Below, one piece after another: positions 48,380 through 56,090 of a DNA stretch of 64,000 bases (the first letter of the stretch is position 1; each line of letters opens with the position of its first letter). A program made the translations under genes and the position numbers. The stretch is from Pseudomonas gingeri (lineage in GTDB: Bacteria > Pseudomonadota > Gammaproteobacteria > Pseudomonadales > Pseudomonadaceae). The notes beneath the pieces were generated by a model. It searched no databases and was not told the origin of the DNA. It worked only from the letters and a program-made list of their open reading frames with translations. The stretch is from positions 62,001-126,000 of the forward strand of contig NZ_JACAQA010000028.1 of NCBI RefSeq assembly GCF_013385425.1, read 5' to 3'.

Positions 48380-50560
48380 ATGCTTCGCCAATTCCACTCA
48401 CTGCCCGGCCTGATCGCTGCATTGCTGGTTATGCTCCTGGCCATCAGTGGCGCGCTGCTGTCCATTGACCCGGCCGTCGAGCGCCTGCACAGCGTTCCGA
48501 GTGCCACCGGGCAGGTCACTGTCGGGCAATTGGCCGGGCGCGTTGCCGAGCATTTCCAAGGCGTGGAGCAGATCCGCCGCACCGCGTCCGGAACGGTAAT
48601 CGTCTACTACAACCAGAACGATCAGGCCGCGATGGAAACGGTCGATCCATTGACCGGCCAAGGCCTCGCGCCCTATGCACCGTCGTCCTTTTCGCGCTGG
48701 GTGAAAGACCTGCATCGCTCACTGTTCCTCGGCACACCGGGCCATGCCGTATCCGGCGCAGGCGCGTTATTCATGCTGATGCTGTCGGTGTCCGGCGCGC
48801 TATTGCTGGCGCGGCGCCTGGGTGGCTGGCGCAATCTGCTGCGCCCGCTGCGGGGCACGTTCAGCCAGCGCTGGCATTCGGAAGTCGGACGCCTGGCCCT
48901 GCTCGGCCTGCTGCTGTCGGCACTGAGCGGGCTATACATGTCCGCCGGCACCCTGGGACTGATCGCCGACGGCAGCCAGGATGAACCGCCCTTCCCCAGT
49001 GGGATCAATGTTGCTCCGGCATTACCCGTGGCGAGTCTGCGGGCCTTGCAAACCACCGACCTGAATGATCTGCGCGAGCTGGTTTACCCCAGCCCCGACA
49101 ACCCACAGGACCTGTTTTCCCTGCGCACGGCACAGGGCGACGGCTACGTGAATCCGGCCAGCGGCGAGTGGCTGTCCTATCAGCCCCATGACGCGATGCT
49201 CAGGATTTACGAATGGATTTACCAGTTGCACACGGGCGAAGGCCTCTGGTGGCTGGGCCTGCCACTCGGTGCCTGTGCGCTCTGCGTTCCCTTGATGAGC
49301 GTGACCGGCGTCCTGCTGTGGTGGCGCCGCCGCCAGGCCGGTCCGGAGCTGAGCCACAACAGCGACGCGCAATCAGCCGACAGCGTGATTCTGGTCGGCA
49401 GCGAAAACAACAGCACCTGGGGCTTTGCCGAGGCTCTACATCGAGCCTTGCACCAGGCCGGCCATCAGGTACACAGCACCTCGATGAATGAATGGACTGG
49501 CCAATACCCTGGCGCCAAGCGTCTGTTCATTCTCACCGCGACCCATGGCGACGGCGATGCACCCGCCTCCGCTTCACAGTTCCTGGCGCGGCTTCGTGAG
49601 ACCGGCCTCAACCCCGGCCAGCCCTTTGCCGTGCTGGGCTTTGGTGATCGACAGTTTGCCCGGTTCTGCCAGTTTGCCCATCAGATCCAGGACGCGATGC
49701 TGCAAGCCGGCGGCTCGGCGTTGCTGGCACTGGAAACCATCAACCGCCAATCCTCCCAAGAGTTTGCCCGCTGGGGATACGCACTGGGAGGAGTACTGGG
49801 ACAGGACCTGACACTGACTCACACGCCCGAGCGCCCGCGCACCCAGGCACTGCGATTGACGGGGCGCATCGTCTACGGCGAACAAGTGAATGCGCCAACC
49901 CAGATACTGCGTTTCAAGGCGGTCGGCGAGTTACCGAGTTTCCAGGCCGGTGACCTGGTAGGGATCCTCCCCCCGGGCAGCCCGGTACCTCGCGTCTACT
50001 CGCTGGCCAGTCGTTCGGAGGATGGCGTGCTGGAAATCTGCGTCCGTAAACATGAAGACGGCCTGTGCTCGGGGTTTCTGCATGATCTGGACATCGGTGC
50101 GCAGATCGACGTCTTTATCCAGCCCAACCCGCAATTCCGTCCGGCATCCGGCAGCCAGCCGGTGATCCTGATCGGGGCCGGGACCGGTATCGGTCCCCTG
50201 GCCGGCTTTATCCGTAACAACAAGGACCGTAACGCGATGCACCTGTATTGGGGTGGACGCCACCCGGCCTCGGACTTTCTCTACGAACCGGAGCTCAAGC
50301 GCTATCTGGCTGACCGACGCCTCACGGCCTTGCGCGCGGCTTTTTCCCAAACCCAGGAGCGCAGCTACGTGCAGGACCGACTGATCAACGATGCGCTGTC
50401 CCTGCGCCGGCTGATTGAAAAAGGCGCCCAGGTATTGGTGTGTGGCCGTCGCGAAATGGCCAGGGCGGTGATGCAGGCGCTGGATGAAGTACTCGCGCCT
50501 CTCGACCTCAGCGTGATGACCCTGAAAGCCCAAGGACGCTACCGTGAAGATGTCTACTGA
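48380..50560 (+). CDS. PepSY-domain membrane flavoreductase (PepSY + flavodoxin + FNR)
   Basis: This 726-residue transmembrane reductase has four membrane helices in a PepSY-type module (about 9-29, 127-147, 171-190 and 288-315). The periplasmic loops contain haem-type histidines (KDLHRSLFLGTPGHAVSG, QLHTGEGLWWLG). The cytoplasmic half holds a flavodoxin domain (from about residue 335, VILVGSENNSTWGFAEALH) and a ferredoxin-NADP reductase domain, with RVYSLASRS for FAD near 536 and ILIGAGTGIGPLAGF for NADP near 594. The natural reading is electron flow from NADPH through the membrane to the periplasm. It lies 25 bases after the DUF2271 gene and overlaps apbE. Confidence 0.9.
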   Translation: MLRQFHSLPGLIAALLVMLLAISGALLSIDPAVERLHSVPSATGQVTVGQLAGRVAEHFQGVEQIRRTASGTVIVYYNQNDQAAMETVDPLTGQGLAPYAPSSFSRWVKDLHRSLFLGTPGHAVSGAGALFMLMLSVSGALLLARRLGGWRNLLRPLRGTFSQRWHSEVGRLALLGLLLSALSGLYMSAGTLGLIADGSQDEPPFPSGINVAPALPVASLRALQTTDLNDLRELVYPSPDNPQDLFSLRTAQGDGYVNPASGEWLSYQPHDAMLRIYEWIYQLHTGEGLWWLGLPLGACALCVPLMSVTGVLLWWRRRQAGPELSHNSDAQSADSVILVGSENNSTWGFAEALHRALHQAGHQVHSTSMNEWTGQYPGAKRLFILTATHGDGDAPASASQFLARLRETGLNPGQPFAVLGFGDRQFARFCQFAHQIQDAMLQAGGSALLALETINRQSSQEFARWGYALGGVLGQDLTLTHTPERPRTQALRLTGRIVYGEQVNAPTQILRFKAVGELPSFQAGDLVGILPPGSPVPRVYSLASRSEDGVLEICVRKHEDGLCSGFLHDLDIGAQIDVFIQPNPQFRPASGSQPVILIGAGTGIGPLAGFIRNNKDRNAMHLYWGGRHPASDFLYEPELKRYLADRRLTALRAAFSQTQERSYVQDRLINDALSLRRLIEKGAQVLVCGRREMARAVMQALDEVLAPLDLSVMTLKAQGRYREDVY

Positions 50561-51545
50561 GCTGCAACGCTACAGTTTGAGTGGCGAAACCATGGGGACC
50601 CGCTACACCGCCTTGTTCTACGCCGAGGCAGGGATCGATACCGATGCCATTGGCCAGGACCTGGCGCACGCCGTGGGCCGGGTGGACCAGCAGATGTCGA
50701 CCTGGAAGGCCGACTCCGACCTCAATCGCCTCAATGCCGCCCCCGAACAGGAATGGGTGCCGGTACCCAGGGAGATGATCGGGGTGTTGTCCGCGGCACT
50801 GCGAATCAACCAGCAATCCAATGGCGCCTTTGACATCGCCGTTGGTGATCGGGTGCAGGCCTGGGGATTCGGCCCAGGCGAACAGACGGTCACACAACCG
50901 CCGTCCGCGACCAGCCCGCCACCGGCCCGCCTGTCGGCCAGCGCGGCCCTGGTGGTCGATACACGACGCAATCAGGTGCGCAAGCGCGCCGCGCTCAACC
51001 TTGATTTGAACGGTATCGCCAAGGGTTTCGGCGTGGATGAACTGGCCCGCAGCCTGGAAGACGTTGGTATCACACAGTACCTGGTGGGTATCGACGGCGA
51101 AATGCGCGCCCGTGGCGCCAAACCCGACGGCAGGGCCTGGGCCGTGGCCCTGGAAAAGCCCAACCGAGGCGTACGTGAAGTGATGGGGGTGATGGAGCTC
51201 AGCGACGCCGCCATTGCAACCTCCGGCGACTACCGACGGTGGGTCGATGTGGCCGGTCGATCCTACGCCCACACCATGGACCCGGCGACCGGCGCACCGC
51301 TGAGCAACAAGCTTGCTGCCGTCACCGTAGTGGCGCCCACCGGCCTGCTCGCCGACGCCTGGGCCACGGCCCTGATGGTGCTGGGCGAAAACGAAGGTCC
51401 GCGCCTGGCTCAGGAGCGCGGCATGGATGCCTTGTTCGTGTTACGCGACGGGCAGGACTTCAAGCAGATATACGTTTCTGCTGGAAAAGTCGCCTTCTTT
51501 TCGACCTCACCTGCGTCAAGCCTTTCCAATGAGCCAGGACATTAA
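50544..51545 (+). CDS. apbE: FAD:protein FMN transferase ApbE, without signal peptide
   Basis: This 333-residue enzyme transfers FMN from FAD onto Ser/Thr of target proteins. Family motifs are GETMGTRYTALFY, VDQQMSTWKADSDLNRLN, LNLDLNGIAKGFGVDELA, ATSGDYRRW and YAHTMDPATGAPLSN. Usual ApbE proteins are exported lipoproteins, but this one starts directly with the catalytic domain and shows no signal peptide. The GTG at 50544 has AAGGA 7 bases upstream; an ATG at 50550 is an alternative. It overlaps the 3' end of the PepSY-reductase gene by 17 bases. The expected substrate is the DUF2271 protein or another module component. Confidence 0.9.
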   Translation: MKMSTELQRYSLSGETMGTRYTALFYAEAGIDTDAIGQDLAHAVGRVDQQMSTWKADSDLNRLNAAPEQEWVPVPREMIGVLSAALRINQQSNGAFDIAVGDRVQAWGFGPGEQTVTQPPSATSPPPARLSASAALVVDTRRNQVRKRAALNLDLNGIAKGFGVDELARSLEDVGITQYLVGIDGEMRARGAKPDGRAWAVALEKPNRGVREVMGVMELSDAAIATSGDYRRWVDVAGRSYAHTMDPATGAPLSNKLAAVTVVAPTGLLADAWATALMVLGENEGPRLAQERGMDALFVLRDGQDFKQIYVSAGKVAFFSTSPASSLSNEPGH

Positions 51546-51599
51546 TAAGGCGCCGACTGAGCGGCATAATGCGGTTCCAATCATCCAAGGAGCCGGGCC

Positions 51600-52058
51600 A
51601 TGTTGTTTTCTGCCTATACCGAAGAATCCCTCAGCGGAATCGGTCATGTCGTCCAGGACATCGAGCAAGTCAACAGACACACCGATGGGTTGCGAAACCG
51701 TCTTTCCGGTCTTTTCAAATTCACGGAGAGCCGGTTTGGCGTGAGTTTTTCCATTCCCTCGGGGAGCTACTTCCAGATTGAAGGCCACTTTGGCCTGGTC
51801 AGGGCCAACCTGGTCTATGCAAATGAGGGGAACGGGACATTCGCTCGCGTGGTGCTGCGCAAACACACGCTGGATGAGCAGGGAAAAGAGGCATGGCCAG
51901 AAATCTGGGCGTTCAGGATTCTGAAGGATGGCGATATTTTGATGAGCGATGCTGGCCCGGTCCTCTACAACTCATGGAATACACCAGACGGGCAGAGAGA
52001 CGTCGCCACTCAGCCTCTGATTGAATCAATCGTCTTGTCTGCCATGAAGCCTCGGTAA
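51600..52058 (+). CDS. Hypothetical protein
   Basis: This 152-residue soluble protein has no family I can name. It starts MLFSAYTEESLSGIGHVVQD, followed by beta-rich sequence with aromatic residues (FGVSFSIPSGSYFQIEGHFG, WPEIWAFRILKDGDILMSD). No signal peptide or membrane segment is seen. The start has AAGGAG about 8 bases upstream. It follows apbE by 54 bases in the same direction, but composition changes here and it marks the left edge of a lower-GC, poorly conserved segment, so I do not count it as part of the redox operon. Confidence 0.65.
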   Translation: MLFSAYTEESLSGIGHVVQDIEQVNRHTDGLRNRLSGLFKFTESRFGVSFSIPSGSYFQIEGHFGLVRANLVYANEGNGTFARVVLRKHTLDEQGKEAWPEIWAFRILKDGDILMSDAGPVLYNSWNTPDGQRDVATQPLIESIVLSAMKPR

Positions 52059-52158
52059 GCCGGCAGGTTGCACCTTCGAGGATGTTCAGGACGTGACGGT
52101 TTTCATGGTAGAGCCGCGGAAGATCTTCGAAGAGGTGTGGGAAATGGTCCCCGAGTAG
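52048..52158 (+). pseudogene. Possible 3' remnant of an unidentified gene
   Basis: A 36-codon frame without a usable start reads protein-like up to its stop: CTFEDVQDVTVFMVEPRK and IFEEVWEMVPE. It overlaps the last bases of the preceding gene in another frame. It looks like the surviving tail of a deleted gene, but it is too short to identify. Confidence 0.25.
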
Positions 52159-52210
52159 AATACCTGCCCTTATTGCACTCTTTCAGAAAATTAGCGAGCC
52201 TAATCAATGA

Positions 52211-52247
52211 TAAAGGCGCGTCACGCCTTACACCTGACGCGCCTTTA
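52211..52247. terminator. Two-way terminator between convergent genes
   Basis: TAAAGGCGCGTCA (52211-52223) and TGACGCGCCTTTA (52235-52247) form a perfect 13-base stem ending in A/T runs on both sides. This fits a bidirectional rho-independent terminator between the rightward gene ending at 52058 and the leftward gene ending at 52262. Confidence 0.85.
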
Positions 52248-52261
52248 CAAACGCACTAAAA

Positions 52262-52633
52262 CTAGTGACCGTAAGAAGTCGTACCGCCATAAGTTTTTGT
52301 GGCGGCCGTGTTATTAACTTGCCTTACTCGGTACGTGCCTACCGCCCCCAAATACGAGGCGGTAGTACCGGTATTACCCGCAACCTGCACCCAACTCCCC
52401 CCAGTCTGCTTGTCAATGTATAACTGCGGGGCACTCCCTGTGCCAGAAGCCGTGACAGTGGAGGCTATGTTAGCCGTGGTACAGGTCGGGCCAATCGTGA
52501 AAGGGCCGTAAGCAATCACCATCCCATTAGCGGGAATAGTTCCAGAGTAGGTATCCTTAATTGTCAAGCAGGCCGATGCTTGAAACGATAGAGGCAGCAA
52601 AGCCATGAGAGGCAACAAAAATAAACGCTTCAT
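52262..52633 (-). CDS. Small secreted beta-rich hypothetical protein
   Basis: This 123-residue exported protein is of unknown family. The signal peptide spans about residues 1-21 (MKRLFLLPLMALLPLSF to ASA). The mature part is Thr/Gly/Ser-rich with alternating hydrophobic residues (IASTVTASGTGSAPQLYID, GTYRVRQVNNTAATKTYGG) and two cysteines (ACL, TCT). This suggests a small beta-sandwich held by a disulfide, perhaps surface-exposed. An AGGGAAA precedes the ATG at 52633. Base composition is lower in GC than the flanking chromosome, which suggests acquisition by transfer. Confidence 0.65.
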   Translation of the reverse strand: MKRLFLLPLMALLPLSFQASACLTIKDTYSGTIPANGMVIAYGPFTIGPTCTTANIASTVTASGTGSAPQLYIDKQTGGSWVQVAGNTGTTASYLGAVGTYRVRQVNNTAATKTYGGTTSYGH

Positions 52634-53420
52634 ATATTTCCCTATATTGATGTGAGTTTTTTAATTCATTACTCCTGACAGGTGCCTGCTGAGCGCGCCG
52701 ACCAGGAAATATCACTTTTCAACCATACCTAATAAACTAGCGATTACCAGGATTATGCTTCCATACACACCCCTATTATAAGCCACATAAAATCGTGAAA
52801 TAACGGGCAAGAAAAAACAACTCGAGAACAGCCACCGTTCGACTCAAACAATATTGGCCGAACCCATCAGCGTAACTTTAGCGGACCGACGATTAATTCG
52901 AAGTTCGAGGCGAACAATGCGCCTCGAACAGGATAAGTGCGGGGTATTAAAGGCGCAAGAACCACAGCTTAACAACATCATCACCTCACAATTCCCTGTG
53001 CATGAAAGGGCTATAAAACCAACGAGCCATTCCTGCAATTTTCCATATGCAGACATTTAGACACACCTCATCAATGCGCGTCAACGGCTCGCTCTAATTT
53101 TCCCAGGACTTAGTGGAGGGTATTTCTAAAAAACCAGGTTTAAGCCCAACAATCTCGACACCCTTTGGCATAGAACCTCCGGACATGATGGCCATTTTTG
53201 TCAATGCCCATTCATTGTGCGGCGTTAGAGCACAGAGACTTTATTTCCTCTTATTTGGACCACGACTGGGGGGAACCACAATACCCGCATCAGTCTGATA
53301 AGCTGCGATTTATTAAATTGATGCTCATACAAACACTCCATTCCCCCATTTTCGAATGGTCTGACGAACAATCTCAATGATCAGCTCGATCAAGCCGGCG
53401 ACTGGCTCCGCCTGGCGCAG
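52634..53420. other. Low-GC stretch without supported genes; contains a perfect 10-base hairpin
   Basis: Only short open frames without ribosome sites or protein-like composition occur here. GTTCGAGGCG (52903-52912) and CGCCTCGAAC (52920-52929) form a perfect 10-base stem with loop AACAATG and no T-run. The left end presumably holds the promoter of the secreted protein gene. The low GC content contrasts with the surrounding chromosome. Confidence 0.5.
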
Positions 53421-53627
53421 TCAGAGCAAGCCGCTGGCTGCTTGCCCGAGCTGATTGTCCTGCGCTCCAGAGATGAGGTGCAGCGGAATATGCTGTTGAG
53501 CATCACTGGATGGGATTTCGAAGCTACACACTATCTGGAGGTGTAGCTCACTCAGTCCGGTCGACTCTTCTTCCTTTGCCTTGGCCATTCTCGCGTGGTT
53601 CGCTGCGATTTCATTGAGAGTTGACAC
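53421..53627 (-). CDS. Possible small hypothetical protein
   Basis: A 68-residue frame starts at a GTG (53627) with GGGAG 8 bases upstream and reads STLNEIAANHARMAKAKEEE, then LQIVCSFEIPSSDAQQHIPL and GQAASGLL. The first half looks like a genuine amphipathic helix. The opposite strand is also open over most of this stretch and reads reasonably well (DQLDQAGDWLRLAQSEQAAG), so the coding strand is uncertain. I recognise no family. Confidence 0.3.
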   Translation of the reverse strand: MSTLNEIAANHARMAKAKEEESTGLSELHLQIVCSFEIPSSDAQQHIPLHLISGAQDNQLGQAASGLL

Positions 53628-53916
53628 GGTACATCTCCCGGTGACTGACCAAGCGTATCGCTGGAGTCCTGAAGCATTGATTGGATTGCTGCCGCGTCAG
53701 AATTACGTCGTTCCGGGGCTGCTACGCCCCTCCTCTGCAAGCCGCAAGCCAGAGAGGGTCGTGCATTGCGCGCCAGGTTTTTAGAGGCGACGAATGGTGT
53801 CGCGGCATTATCCATAAACTCGGGAGACGTTCCTGTATATCAGCCCGGTATGCAAAGAACGCGAGTATCTACCGGCCAGAGTTCTCCTTCCTTCATCAGA
53901 GGTGAACGTGCGACAG

Positions 53917-54213
53917 CTATGCTGTTCTGGCGAGCTTGATCGCGCTTTCGGGACATGCCGTCACGCAAAGGCCGCACGACCGGCAGGCATCCGCGTTAGG
54001 CGTGTACGCGACTTTCATTCCATGCACTCGTAGTTTGAGACGGTGCATCAAGCCGAGGTCAAGGTAGTCGACCTCGTCGATGCGCCGAATCTCAAACACA
54101 TTCTCGGGACAGACCTCGAGACAATCGCCCTTACCTTCACAACGCTTCAGGTCGACGATTGGCGCAATCACGCCCGGCTGCTGTTTGCAATTGGTCTTTG
54201 ATTTCTCGGTCAT
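53917..54213 (-). CDS. 2[4Fe-4S] ferredoxin
   Basis: This is a 98-residue iron-sulfur electron carrier with two cluster-binding motifs: CEGKGDCLEVCP (about residues 26-37) and CRSCGLCVTACP (about 79-90). The insert between the two motifs, around YLDLGLMHRLKLRVHG, is longer than in clostridial-type ferredoxins. The ATG at 54213 overlaps the stop of the upstream membrane-protein gene (ATGA), so translation is coupled. It is third in the operon behind a sigma-factor gene that carries a stop codon. Redox partners are unknown. Confidence 0.88.
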   Translation of the reverse strand: MTEKSKTNCKQQPGVIAPIVDLKRCEGKGDCLEVCPENVFEIRRIDEVDYLDLGLMHRLKLRVHGMKVAYTPNADACRSCGLCVTACPESAIKLARTA

Positions 54214-54524
54214 GTTCGATCTCCCACGTGCCGACCCCGGTCCGATCGGCAGGTCGTCTGAAATTGCTCCCGCTCTTCGGGCGTCATGGATTCCCATTTG
54301 CGCCAGTGACGTCGTTCGCGCCGGCCGCCGTGTCCGCGAAATCCGCCAAACAGAATTCGGCTCAACAGCAGCAAGCCCAACGCATGTGCGAAGTCGATCT
54401 CCCGGGCTCCGACGAATAGCCCCGGCATCACCCAATTCCATAGAACCATGACCACCCAGCCGAGCACGCCTATAGCCAACACCACCAGGAACGCCTTACC
54501 CACCAATCTGATTCGAAATTTCAT
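54210..54524 (-). CDS. Small two-helix membrane protein in a sigma-factor operon
   Basis: This is a 104-residue protein with two predicted membrane helices (about 11-33, AFLVVLAIGVLGWVVMVLW, and 46-62, FAHALGLLLLSRILFGG). A short basic segment, GHGGRRERRHWRKW, and the motif ESMTPEEREQFQ follow; the latter resembles helices of periplasmic metal-sensor and DUF3106-type proteins. Directly after the ECF sigma gene it could serve as its membrane-bound antagonist, but it lacks a recognisable anti-sigma domain, so this is speculative. It overlaps the ferredoxin gene by 4 bases. Confidence 0.75.
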   Translation of the reverse strand: MKFRIRLVGKAFLVVLAIGVLGWVVMVLWNWVMPGLFVGAREIDFAHALGLLLLSRILFGGFRGHGGRRERRHWRKWESMTPEEREQFQTTCRSDRGRHVGDRT

Positions 54525-54536
54525 CCGTCAACTCCT

Positions 54537-55091
54537 CTAAAATCCCAGTTCGTCGTAAATAGCCCGCAGCCGCTTGCGCAGATGCAGAACTGCGTAGCGT
54601 TTGCGCGCAAGCAGCGTATTGAGCGTGACACCGGTTTCCACCGCCATATCCTTGAAGGACTGCCCCTCTAGCTCGTGCGCAATGAATACCTCACGTTGAT
54701 TCGGCGGCAACTCCTCGAACGCATCCTGTAATGCCTTGAGCAAAAGCGCTCGCGCATAGGCGGCCTCGGGACCACCGTCTCGTGCAGGCAGGGCAAGGTC
54801 CAAGCGATACTCACTGCCAGGGTCATCCTCGTCGCCAGACAGTTCTGGCAGCGGCTGCTCTTTCTTCTTGCGAAAGCTATCGATGATGCGGTTTCGTGCG
54901 ACGCGAAACAGCCACGCACTCGCCTACTCGATCGGAGCTGGAAGTCGGTACGCCTGCACGAATTCATGGAATACATCCTGCAGGATGTCCTCGGCGTCGC
55001 CCGGATCCCGTATTCGACGCCGGATAAAATTGGCGAGCCTGGCGCGCTCACGCACCACGGTTGCAGTGATGTCTCTGTATCGTTCGGTCAT
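54537..55091 (-). pseudogene. ECF sigma factor gene interrupted by an in-frame TAG
   Basis: Read through one stop codon, this encodes a complete ECF sigma factor of about 184 residues. Region 2 is DPGDAEDILQDVFHEFVQAY, then after the stop WLFRVARNRIIDSFRKKK. Region 4 is LPPNQREVFIAHELEGQSF and MAVETGVTLNTLLARKRYAV. The TAG is codon 56 (54924-54926), between LPAPIE and ASAWLF, where family members have an ordinary residue; CAG or GAG to TAG would explain it. The reading frame is otherwise intact, so the change is recent, a sequencing error, or read by a suppressor. The following two genes overlap or lie 12 bases downstream. Confidence 0.85.
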
Positions 55092-55751
55092 CGTGTGCGC
55101 AATTAAGTGGCTCAATACGCCTGAAGACGTTTCAGAAACGCAAATATTGTGGCCGATTCGAAAAATCGAAGGTCCGCTTCAAGTCGGGTGCAACCGACTG
55201 CACCGGTCGAGGGTCGAGCAACGTTCGTGACTGGTTGTTTCGAGTCCAGGTTGAAGAAGAGAATTCAACCCGGGAAAGGCGCAACACAAGAGGCCACGCA
55301 AAAAGCTTCCCGCCCGAACCAATCATTGTAAAACTGCGCCTGGCCGAAGTGGCCATGAGCAGCGGCAAGCCCCCCAGTTGTCCTGCAAAAAAGCCAGCCT
55401 CTCAGAGCAGAGCTACAGAAGCGTCTACGGTGATGGCACCTAGGTAATGATATAGACTCGAGTGTCTGGCATGCCTTACCCTGCGGGTTTGCCACGAATA
55501 GCCGCCCGCCAAGGCTATCCGGAAAATAATCGGTTAGAAGCCAGCTTTCTGAGGCATCTGCAACAGTTGTTGATTACGGTGCAATACCGAGAGGGGGTCA
55601 TGCAGTCCACCGTCCAACTGATCACTCAACTCGGCAAACAGCATAGATAAAAATGCATAAACAAAAGCGCCACTCGATTGAGTAACGCTTTTGTGAAAGC
55701 GCTGAGAGCATTGATTGACGCGTCCGAATCAGCTGAGTCGGACGCTTGCCA
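55092..55751. other. Gene-poor stretch
   Basis: I see no convincing gene in these 660 bases. A 62-codon frame at 55462-55650 has no good ribosome site and no recognisable family. CAAAAGCG (55662-55669) and CGCTTTTG (55686-55693) form an 8-base stem with a 16-base loop; it may end transcription of the leftward catabolic operon whose last gene stops at 55752. The promoter of the sigma operon must lie near 55092-55200. Confidence 0.45.
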
Positions 55752-56054
55752 CTACTGGACGACGTAATCCACCTGATGCCTGGCGATCCGTGAGTTGCCC
55801 AAGTCATTGCGTACCCTCAGGTGCTCAGGATGCGTGGCATAAGCCTCAAGCGCTTCAGCGGACGCGAACTCGGTATAGAGCACTACGTCACAGGCATAAT
55901 CGATCCGGCTGATATCGACACCGACCTCGATCTTCAGCAGCCCCGGAATCAATCCGGCCAACCCTTCGAAGCGTTCCTTGAGAAACTGGCACGCCTGGCG
56001 GTTGCTCTCCGGCGTCTCCCCCGCAAGGTTCCACATCACAATATGTTTGATCAT
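55752..56054 (-). CDS. Dabb-domain (stress-responsive A/B barrel) protein
   Basis: This 100-residue dimeric alpha+beta barrel protein opens with MIKHIVMWNLAGETPE and contains DYACDVVLYTEFASAEALE and the closing HPEHLRVRND, the Dabb pattern. Dabb proteins include small cyclases, decarboxylases and haem-free oxidases of cyclic or polyketide-like substrates. It is the last gene of the sugar/cyclitol operon, 36 bases after the permease, so it may act on a pathway intermediate. That role is inferred. Confidence 0.9.
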   Translation of the reverse strand: MIKHIVMWNLAGETPESNRQACQFLKERFEGLAGLIPGLLKIEVGVDISRIDYACDVVLYTEFASAEALEAYATHPEHLRVRNDLGNSRIARHQVDYVVQ

Positions 56055-56090
56055 CGCGGTCTCCGTGCGGTGTCATCCCGGCCTGACATA

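Noticed and set aside
53198..53380. 60-codon frame in the low-GC segment
   Set aside because: It has no ribosome site, and the protein-like reading switches frame shortly after; not enough to call a gene.
53917..54441. N-terminally extended ferredoxin of 174 residues
   Set aside because: The extra part overlaps the membrane-protein gene in another frame; the ATG at 54213 with ATGA coupling is far more plausible.
55462..55650. 62-codon frame upstream of the Dabb gene end
   Set aside because: No ribosome-binding site and no recognisable family, although the second half is not impossible as protein.
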